Source of the DNA: Alphaproteobacteria bacterium
GTDB lineage: Bacteria > Pseudomonadota > Alphaproteobacteria > Rickettsiales > UBA1997
Direction of reading: 5' to 3'
Length of the DNA stretch: 13,539 nt
Assembly: GCA_016869695.1 (NCBI GenBank)
Contig: VGDN01000010.1
Coordinates: 1 to 13,539 of the forward strand
Shown: positions 1 to 5,223 of the stretch, one piece after another
Layout of the letters: every line of letters begins with the position of its first letter
Position numbering within the stretch: position 1 is the stretch's first letter
Program-made: the position numbers and the translations under genes
Notes under the pieces: generated by a model
The model's input: the letters and a program-made list of their open reading frames with translations, nothing else
Database searches by the model: none
Told to the model about the DNA's origin: nothing

Positions 1-2230
1 GCTCTTGTGAGTAGTTAAACAACTCAAGGATTGGCGATAGTTTTTCTCCCTGGATCACCACATCGGCGATATTTTGCGAGATGTCGGCAGCGCGCGAAAA
101 AGAAATCGAGACATAGGCATAGGCCAGGGCTGGCGCGTCGTTGATACCATCGCCAACCATTACAAATTTTCCTAATCCTTCTAAGATTTTTACTTTCGAA
201 ACCGGTGTTTGTTCAAAGTAGAACTCAGTAATACCAAGATCTCGCGCTGTTTCTTCGACGGTAATTTTTGAGTCACCAGAAAGCATAACGACTTTCTTTC
301 CTAGTCCATGAAGCCTTTCCACCACCTGCTTTGCATCGGATTTGATCTCGTCGGCAAAAAAGAAAACTGCTTCGACATCACCATATTTGAAGAAGCAGGT
401 GAGGAGGTTTTGGTTATTACCCACATCGATCTTAACGCCACAAAACTCTTTACGTCCGAGTCGCACAATCTTGCCAGCAAACTCTGCCTCTAGTCCGAAG
501 CCTTGAGCCTCAAGGACTTTCAACTCTTCTAGTTTTTCCTGATTCGCCGCAACTAACGCCTGAGCGATTGGATGTTTGCTATGACGAGCAAGAGATGCAG
601 CTAGGCGTAAAACAGGATCACTCCCCCCTTGAGGGGGAGTCGACGAGCCTGTGGCGAGTCGGTGGGGGGTAACCCCTCCCCGAGTCGCTTCGCTCCTCGA
701 CCCTCCCTCAAGGGGAGGGTTATTCGATCTTTCGATCCTCACCAGTTTCGGCGCGCCCAGCGTCAAACTTCCGGTTTTGTCAAAAACTACGATATCGGTT
801 GCAGCCAGCTTTTCCAAAGCTTCGCCGGACTTTACCAAAATCCCTTTTTTCACAAAACCTGAAATCGTGATGGTCTGTACAATCGGCACAGCTAGCGCCA
901 AAGCACATGGGCAGGTGATAATCAAAACTGCCGTTGCGTTCATCAGCGCTACTTCCCAACCGCTTTTAAACCAAAAGCAAAACGTCACGAAGGCAAGCAA
1001 GTGAACGGCCGGCGTGTAGAATCGCGATAGGTAATCAGCGAGACGAACATAATGCCCCTTCTTACTTTCCGCTTCCTGCGAGATACGGATGATATCAGTA
1101 AGCAGACTATGTTCTGGTGACTTGCTAATCCTGACCCGCAGCGGCTGCGCAAGATTGATCATGCCTGCAAAAACTTCCGCATTCGGCGCGACTTTTTTCG
1201 GCAAAGTTTCACCAGTGATCAGTGAGGTATCGATCTCGCTTTCACCCGTAATTACCACCCCATCCGCTGCAATCTTCTCCCCAACCGCAACCAACAACAC
1301 CATACCTTCACGTAGTTGTTTGCTCGGTAATATTTTTATTTTTCCATCATCAACTCGTCCAAAACTGGCGGCGAGCAATGCAAATTCCGTTGCTACTGCG
1401 AAGGCTTTTTTGCGCGCCCTCAAATCGAGATAGCGCCCGATCAAAAGGAAGAAGACCAGCATCACCGCCGAGTCGAAATATACGTGATTCGCGCTGCGGA
1501 ACGTCTCGAGCAAACTCACAACACAGGCCAAAAAAATCGCGATCGAGATCGCCAGATCCATATTGGGATAGCCTGATTTTATTGATCTGAAGGCCGATGA
1601 GAAAAAAGGACGTGCCGAAAAAACGATCACCGGCAAAGCGATTAGTGATGAAAAAAAATGCAGCAGATTGCGAGTAGCAACGCCCATCTGACCAACATCG
1701 GCAAACCAAAGTGAAAAAGAAAACAGCATGATGTTGCCAGCTCCAAACCCAGCAACGGCAAGGGCGCGCAAGATTGAATCACTGTATTTTCTTTCTGCCG
1801 AATCGAGGATTTCTTGGTCGAAAGGAAGTAGCTTGTAACCAATCTCATGAATCAAATGCAGTAGGGCGTTTCCTGCTTGCGCATCACCTCGCCAACGCAA
1901 CAATAAGGTTTTTTTGGTCAGGTTAATCCGCGCCGAAACGACATTTTCTTGTTTTTGCAAAATGCTCTCGATCAGCCAAATACAAGCCGCGCAATGCATC
2001 CCTTGTACCATCAACAAAACAGAGTTTGTGTCGGTTTTTTCTTTGTGGATGAAGGAAGTGATGTCGAGATTTTCATCGGTTTCCGGCTTCAACGCGCCAG
2101 CAGCAAAATTTTTTTCACGCAGATTGTAGTAACTACTAAACCCCAGTTTGTTCACAATTCCGTAAGCGGCACGACATCCTAAACAGCAAAACTCTTCTTT
2201 GGAAATCTCACCACAATGCCGACAGTTCAT
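1..2230 (-). CDS. fixI: FixI/CcoI-type copper-translocating P1B ATPase (3' end cut by window)
   Basis: A single open frame runs from ATG at 2230 off the left edge (743 residues seen; the C-terminal membrane pair is missing). FixI/CcoI exports Cu(I) across the inner membrane for assembly of cbb3-type cytochrome oxidase. The order seen is: a cysteine-rich N-terminus (MNCRHCGE, then FCCLGC) typical of CcoI; a heavy-metal-associated domain with MHCAAC at residues 78-83; membrane segments from about 155; the TGE actuator loop; the CPC metal site at 440-442; the phosphorylation motif DKTGSLT at 484-490 (usual form DKTGTLT); the HP motif at 553-554; and GDGINDAPA from 693. Residues of about 504-537 are an in-frame palindromic insert not expected in the family. 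It follows fixH after 78 nt that are entirely repeat, and there is no clear Shine-Dalgarno before the ATG. The neighbouring FixH supports the oxidase-assembly role over a general CopA. Confidence 0.93.
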   Translation of the reverse strand, partial: MNCRHCGEISKEEFCCLGCRAAYGIVNKLGFSSYYNLREKNFAAGALKPETDENLDITSFIHKEKTDTNSVLLMVQGMHCAACIWLIESILQKQENVVSARINLTKKTLLLRWRGDAQAGNALLHLIHEIGYKLLPFDQEILDSAERKYSDSILRALAVAGFGAGNIMLFSFSLWFADVGQMGVATRNLLHFFSSLIALPVIVFSARPFFSSAFRSIKSGYPNMDLAISIAIFLACVVSLLETFRSANHVYFDSAVMLVFFLLIGRYLDLRARKKAFAVATEFALLAASFGRVDDGKIKILPSKQLREGMVLLVAVGEKIAADGVVITGESEIDTSLITGETLPKKVAPNAEVFAGMINLAQPLRVRISKSPEHSLLTDIIRISQEAESKKGHYVRLADYLSRFYTPAVHLLAFVTFCFWFKSGWEVALMNATAVLIITCPCALALAVPIVQTITISGFVKKGILVKSGEALEKLAATDIVVFDKTGSLTLGAPKLVRIERSNNPPLEGGSRSEATRGGVTPHRLATGSSTPPQGGSDPVLRLAASLARHSKHPIAQALVAANQEKLEELKVLEAQGFGLEAEFAGKIVRLGRKEFCGVKIDVGNNQNLLTCFFKYGDVEAVFFFADEIKSDAKQVVERLHGLGKKVVMLSGDSKITVEETARDLGITEFYFEQTPVSKVKILEGLGKFVMVGDGINDAPALAYAYVSISFSRAADISQNIADVVIQGEKLSPILELFNYSQE
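621..720. repeat. Palindromic element inserted in frame in fixI
   Basis: This is an imperfect inverted repeat of about 100 bp. The outer arms 621-639 and 702-719 are each a C-run/CTTGAG/G-run hairpin and are reverse complements of each other. The inner arms, TCGACGAGC...GAGTCGG and CGAGTCGCTTCGCTCCTCGA, also pair. In the fixI frame it encodes roughly 34 residues rich in Gly, Pro, Ser, Thr and Arg, with no stop. C-run/TTGAG/G-run palindromes of this look are familiar from alphaproteobacterial intergenic regions, but I cannot name the family. Confidence 0.88.
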
Positions 2231-2232
2231 TT

Positions 2233-2307
<75 letters not shown>

Positions 2308-2308
2308 T

Positions 2309-2920
2309 TTAGTTAACCACGAAGCGCTTCGCAAGGTAATATCTATCCTCGCCATGAACAATGGTGATAAGCGCATCCCACTGCCCTGGCAAAGGAAATC
2401 TAACATCAATCTTGCCCACAGAATCAGTGGTGTCGGTTGACATATCAAAATCATTCCCCTCTTGGATTGGTCGACGAAACTTAGCATAAATTTTCGCGTC
2501 CTTGATCACTGCAGAGTTACGATCCCTAACCTCAATCAAAATGCGCACCGCCTTATTGCCTTCTTCATGCTGCATCAGATTAACCTGCCAGCCCAACTTC
2601 TCCTGCTGCTTCGTTTGGTCGATAGTTTTGTTATATTCCAAACCCTTTTGGTAAGCGTCCTCAACAGACACACCGCGCCAGGTTTTTTTGGCGATATAGA
2701 TATAGACAAGATTCACCGCGATCACTACGGCAAAAAAAGCGATGAAGATGTAGGGAATCTTACTGGTTCCAAGAAACCCCTCAGAATCTCTATCTTCCGC
2801 GACCGCAGCATTTGCTGCGCTTCGTGTCTTTATACGCTTCGCTTCCGATGCTTGTAAATGCTGCATATCTAGCTCGCGTAAGCGAGATTCTGAGCGGCTT
2901 TTAACTTCTTCCTTGCGCAT
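2309..2920 (-). CDS. fixH: FixH-family cbb3 oxidase assembly protein
   Basis: A 203-residue protein with one membrane segment at about 55-76 (IPYIFIAFFAVVIAVNLVYI). It is followed by the FixH signature, in which WRG is followed by DAYQKGLEYNKTI and then GW (81-111), and by a periplasmic beta-rich domain ending in GQWDALITIVHGEDRYY. FixH acts with FixI in copper delivery and assembly of cbb3-type cytochrome c oxidase. Residues of about 10-47, before the membrane segment, are encoded by a 113-bp palindrome; without them the length would be about 165, close to the usual size. The ATG at 2920 lies inside the end of rnpA (20-nt overlap), suggesting translational coupling. No clear Shine-Dalgarno is seen. 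fixG is not adjacent, as rnpA takes its usual place. Confidence 0.88.
   Translation of the reverse strand: MRKEEVKSRSESRLRELDMQHLQASEAKRIKTRSAANAAVAEDRDSEGFLGTSKIPYIFIAFFAVVIAVNLVYIYIAKKTWRGVSVEDAYQKGLEYNKTIDQTKQQEKLGWQVNLMQHEEGNKAVRILIEVRDRNSAVIKDAKIYAKFRRPIQEGNDFDMSTDTTDSVGKIDVRFPLPGQWDALITIVHGEDRYYLAKRFVVN
2781..2893. repeat. Palindromic element inside the fixH N-terminal coding region
   Basis: It is bounded by a perfect 10-bp inverted repeat, TCAGAATCTC (2781-2790) and GAGATTCTGA (2884-2893). A second perfect pair, GCAGCATTT (2805-2813) and AAATGCTGC (2856-2864), and a local hairpin CTCGCGTAAGCGAG lie inside. The fixH frame is open through it and encodes a charged stretch of about 38 residues. 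Position, length and in-frame behaviour resemble Rickettsia palindromic elements; similarity to any named family was not tested. Confidence 0.82.
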
Positions 2921-3272
2921 TTTTTGGGGAGTGGATTCGAGTTATACAGAATTTTAGATCGTTAAAAATTTTTGAAAAATCCGCCGCAAGGATTTCCTTA
3001 CGAGCGATTAAAACATAATCAAAATTTTTACGAGCATGCTGTGGAGCTAAGGCGCGAAAGGCTTCGCGCAATCTTCTTTTAGCGAGATTTCTTTGAACTG
3101 CTAGTTTGCTGACTGTCTTGGCGACGGTGTATCCAACTCTGCCGATGTTACTTGGGGAGGGGCTTGTTAAGAGGATTATGGTATGCGAGAAAAACTTCTG
3201 ACCCTTCTTGTTTATGCGCTGGAACTCTGCAGATTTTTTGACTGTAAGGATTTTCAACCCAGGACGGGTCAT
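2901..3272 (-). CDS. rnpA: Ribonuclease P protein component
   Basis: The RnpA fold is recognisable: LTVKKSAEFQRINKKGQKF near the N-terminus, GRVGYTVAKTVSKLAVQRN in the centre, and the basic helix RNLAKRRLREAFR (61-73). RnpA binds RNase P RNA and supports 5' maturation of tRNA. The canonical RNR triplet reads RNL here. The ATG at 3272 lies in the palindromic element upstream and adds MTRPG before the usual N-terminus; a TTG at 3257 (giving LKILTVKKSAEF) matches the family start better. No convincing Shine-Dalgarno precedes either. It sits downstream of rpmH, its classical partner, and overlaps fixH by 20 nt. Confidence 0.93.
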   Translation of the reverse strand: MTRPGLKILTVKKSAEFQRINKKGQKFFSHTIILLTSPSPSNIGRVGYTVAKTVSKLAVQRNLAKRRLREAFRALAPQHARKNFDYVLIARKEILAADFSKIFNDLKFCITRIHSPKNAQGRS

Positions 3273-3330
3273 GCTTCGACAGGCTCAGCATGACATCAAC
3301 ATGGCCACTCTGAGCTTGTCGAAGAGTGAC
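3268..3330. repeat. Palindromic element between rpmH and rnpA
   Basis: Two 27-nt arms, 3268-3294 and 3304-3330, are imperfect reverse complements around a 9-nt loop and share the core CTTCGACA(A/G)GCTCAG. Each arm is itself near-palindromic (GTCATGC...GCATGAC). The element begins 3 nt after the rpmH stop and runs over the annotated rnpA start codon, filling the spacer. The TTCGACAAGCTCA core is a common motif of dispersed bacterial repeats. Confidence 0.85.
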
Positions 3331-3332
3331 GA

Positions 3333-3467
3333 TTAAACCGATAAAGAAGAGCGTCCTTTTTGACGACGACGTGCTAACACCTTACGCCCACCAACCGTTG
3401 CCATTCTTGATCTGAAGCCGTGTCTTCTTTTGCGCACTAGTTTGCTTGGCTGCCAAGTTCTTTTCAT
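3333..3467 (-). CDS. rpmH: 50S ribosomal protein L34
   Basis: A short complete gene of 44 codons. It starts [20 protein letters not shown], continues with [18 protein letters not shown], and ends SLSV-TAA. This is the nearly invariant L34 sequence with Trp at position 5, where Tyr or Phe is usual. L34 is a small basic protein of the large ribosomal subunit. It is followed by rnpA, as in most bacteria. No Shine-Dalgarno is visible; the leader reads CCTAAATTT before ATG. Confidence 0.97.
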   Translation of the reverse strand: MKRTWQPSKLVRKRRHGFRSRMATVGGRKVLARRRQKGRSSLSV

Positions 3468-3511
3468 AAATTTAGGGATTCTTGTTCTATCTCAGGTTTG
3501 AAGGGCGCGGC

Positions 3512-3539
3512 ACCATATTTGTGGTTTTTGTAGTTTCAA
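3512..3539 (-). promoter_or_regulatory. Candidate sigma-70 promoter for rpmH-rnpA
   Basis: On the minus strand TTGAAA (3539-3534), a 16-nt spacer and TATGGT (3517-3512) lie about 45 nt before the rpmH start. The -35 box overlaps the panD stop codon. Inferred from the consensus only. Confidence 0.35.
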
Positions 3540-3886
3540 CCCTTCACACAATTTCTGCCATCCACCAGAACTACTCGCGGCTGAAATCTTTTTGCCTCAT
3601 CTTCCGTCATCGAAGCATAAGCAATGATAATCACCGGATCACCAACATGCACCTTGCGTGCGGCCGCACCGTTTATCTTGATCTCACCCGAACCAGCTTT
3701 CGCCGGAATCGCATACGTCGTAAAACGCTCACCGTTGTTAATGTTAAGCACGTCCACTTTCTCATTAACCAAAATTCCTGATGCACTAAGAAGATCCGTG
3801 TCAATCGAGATCGAGCCCTCGTAGTGCAGGTCCGCCATCGTAACAGTAGCGCGGTGAATTTTTGCTTTGAGGAGGGTGAGTTGCAT
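3536..3886 (-). CDS. panD: Aspartate 1-decarboxylase proenzyme
   Basis: PanD makes beta-alanine from aspartate for pantothenate and coenzyme A synthesis in the cytoplasm. The 116 residues match full length. Seen: [11 protein letters not shown] with Lys9; the self-cleavage site YEGS with Gly24-Ser25, where Ser25 becomes the pyruvoyl cofactor; [11 protein letters not shown] with Arg54 and Tyr58; and [19 protein letters not shown]. All catalytic residues are present. It lies between rpmH and the divergent toxin-antitoxin pair, without other pan genes. The leader before the ATG is AT-rich and has no Shine-Dalgarno. Confidence 0.96.
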   Translation of the reverse strand: MQLTLLKAKIHRATVTMADLHYEGSISIDTDLLSASGILVNEKVDVLNINNGERFTTYAIPAKAGSGEIKINGAAARKVHVGDPVIIIAYASMTEDEAKRFQPRVVLVDGRNCVKG

Positions 3887-3940
3887 TTAAATAAAAACTA
3901 TTAATTGTAATACAGGTAATAACTTTAATCACTTTAAAAC
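3887..3940. promoter_or_regulatory. Divergent AT-rich promoter/operator region for panD and the toxin-antitoxin pair
   Basis: The 54-nt gap between divergent starts is AT-rich. It holds an inverted repeat TATTA-ATTG-TAATA (3899-3912) and a direct repeat ACTTTAA at 3922 and 3931, spaced 9 nt apart. Ribbon-helix-helix antitoxins usually bind such short repeats to repress their own operon. No -35/-10 pair fits well enough to choose. Inference only. Confidence 0.35.
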
Positions 3941-4180
3941 ATGACTACAGTCACTTTCAGAATTCCTGACGAATTAAATGAAATTCTCGAAGAATTGTGC
4001 AAAGAGCAAGACCGCTCCAAATCTTGGTTCATGCGCAAGGCTCTACAAGAGAAACTTGAAGATTGGCGCGACCTGAGAGTTGCAAAAAAAGGACGCGCTG
4101 CATACGAAGCCAATCCTGATTTAGCAATAAGTCACGACCAACTTTTAAAAGAATTGGGCATCAAAAAGAAAAAAAGCTAA
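3941..4180 (+). CDS. Ribbon-helix-helix antitoxin (RelB/CopG-like)
   Basis: A 79-residue protein. Residues of about 3-40 (VTFRIPDELNEILEELCKEQ, then DRSKSWFMRKAL) are a ribbon-helix-helix DNA-binding domain with the basic beta strand and the RS-x-W/F helix start. The lysine-rich C-terminus should wrap the toxin. It is the first gene of a two-gene unit on the opposite strand from all neighbours and stops 4 nt before the toxin start. Expected role: neutralise the toxin and repress the operon. Confidence 0.88.
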   Translation: MTTVTFRIPDELNEILEELCKEQDRSKSWFMRKALQEKLEDWRDLRVAKKGRAAYEANPDLAISHDQLLKELGIKKKKS

Positions 4181-4184
4181 CACC

Positions 4185-4442
4185 ATGTGGCAAACCATCT
4201 ACCAGCCTCAGGCCATTAAAGTCCTAAAAAAACTCGACAACACCGCAAGAGAAAAAATCTTAGATTACTTAGAAAACGTCACACTACATCCCGAATCTTT
4301 CGGCAAGCCACTTTCCAAAAATCTCAAAGGTTTTTGGCGCTACCGCGTTGGCGATTACAGAATCATCTGCGATCTCAGAAAAAATGAGTTAATAATCCTG
4401 GTAATCGACATCGGCCACAGAAGCACGATTTACAAAAGATAA
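4185..4442 (+). CDS. RelE/ParE-superfamily toxin
   Basis: An 85-residue protein with the RelE/StbE pattern: an N-terminal helix pair (QAIKVLKKLDNTAREKILDY), then PLSKNLKGFWRYRVGDYRII (42-61), LIILVIDIGHRSTIY (69-83) and a basic tail. Arg52, Arg54, Arg59, Arg79 and Tyr83 are in the places where RelE toxins carry their mRNA-cleavage residues; ParE-like gyrase inhibition cannot be excluded. Translation is probably coupled to the antitoxin (4-nt gap). It ends 1 nt from the stop of the converging gene at 4444. Confidence 0.9.
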   Translation: MWQTIYQPQAIKVLKKLDNTAREKILDYLENVTLHPESFGKPLSKNLKGFWRYRVGDYRIICDLRKNELIILVIDIGHRSTIYKR

Positions 4443-4443
4443 T

Positions 4444-4764
4444 TTAAACAGGACTGGCAACAACATGTGCGCACCCTCTACTCACCGCCGTCCCAGATAC
4501 TTGAGAAGTAGTTGGCGACACTTTTTGATGAGGAAGAATAGAGGCGTCAGCCATTTTTCTGAACTCTTCAACATCAACAGAAAAGGAAAGAAATCTTGAA
4601 CCAAGATTATCGCTCACATCTCCGCTTTGACTACGCAACTTATCAGACAAAGAGATTTTTCTAAGATCTTTGATATCGCTAATTGTGGCCGCATTTACAG
4701 TAAAAGGAATCAAGCCAAAGGATTCTAAATCTTCATCTTTCACCATTTTAGATCGAGGCGGCAT
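4444..4764 (-). CDS. Hypothetical protein, last gene of the acs unit
   Basis: About 106 residues from ATG at 4764; a TTG at 4767 is possible. GAGGAG at about 4774-4779 is a good Shine-Dalgarno for either start. It follows the gene at 4780 by 15 nt. No family is recognised. It is soluble, with acidic, serine-rich stretches (KISLSDKLRSQSGD, FSVDVEEF), no membrane segment and no signal peptide. It converges tail-to-tail with the toxin gene, leaving a single base between the stops. Confidence 0.6.
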   Translation of the reverse strand: MPPRSKMVKDEDLESFGLIPFTVNAATISDIKDLRKISLSDKLRSQSGDVSDNLGSRFLSFSVDVEEFRKMADASILPHQKVSPTTSQVSGTAVSRGCAHVVASPV

Positions 4765-4779
4765 CAACTCTTCGTCTCC

Positions 4780-5223
4780 TCAACCAATCCTAGCTTCCCA
4801 CTCTCCTTTTTTGCTGCGATAAACCACAGTCTTAATCTCAACCCCGCCTGTTCTCTGTCCAACTATTGCATCGCAAGCGCTCAAGCCATTTTCGCGGCCG
4901 ATCGGTCGAGAATTACTAATCACAACTTCTCGCTCTGACCTCTCGCCATTTGATCTGATCGGTTGAAAGAGAAATTCTAAAGACTTGTAAATCCTTTCAT
5001 TTTCTGCTTTGAGAGCTTCGGGATCAAAACGTGACTTCATTGTTTCTTCTAAAGTCGATCCTTCATTAACACTATTCCAATTTTTACTAAAAAACTTTTG
5101 CGCCTCGTCTCGCATTAAAGTCGCCCGCGAATACACATCACGAATATTATCCGTAGCAGGTGTGAAAGTTAAATATTCGAAAGGAAGCACTTCAAATTTT
5201 GATATTCTCTCAATTGGCTTCAT
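4780..5223 (-). CDS. Hypothetical protein coupled to acs
   Basis: 147 residues, not recognised. The ATG overlaps the acs stop as ATGA (5223-5220), the classic arrangement for translational coupling, which supports a real gene. The protein starts MKPIERISKFEVLPFEYLTF, is rich in charged residues, and has a likely helical middle (EALKAENERIYKSLEFLFQP) and a C-terminal strand-rich part (GGVEIKTVVYRSKKGEWEAR). No signal peptide or membrane segment. A link to acetate activation is only suggested by position. Confidence 0.68.
   Translation of the reverse strand: MKPIERISKFEVLPFEYLTFTPATDNIRDVYSRATLMRDEAQKFFSKNWNSVNEGSTLEETMKSRFDPEALKAENERIYKSLEFLFQPIRSNGERSEREVVISNSRPIGRENGLSACDAIVGQRTGGVEIKTVVYRSKKGEWEARIG

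Noticed and set aside
621..720. Insertion sequence remnant
   Set aside because: No transposase fragment and no IS-like ends; the whole element is a self-complementary palindrome.
629..1433. Several plus-strand open frames over the left end of the window
   Set aside because: They lie opposite the continuous fixI frame, whose motifs are unmistakable, and encode no recognisable protein.
1..2230. fixI as a frameshifted pseudogene
   Set aside because: Reading the minus strand codon by codon from 2230 to the edge gives no stop or frameshift, even through the palindrome.
4861..4975. Possible palindromic element in the unknown gene after acs (repeated GATCGG)
   Set aside because: Only short scattered matches; no extended arms could be paired.
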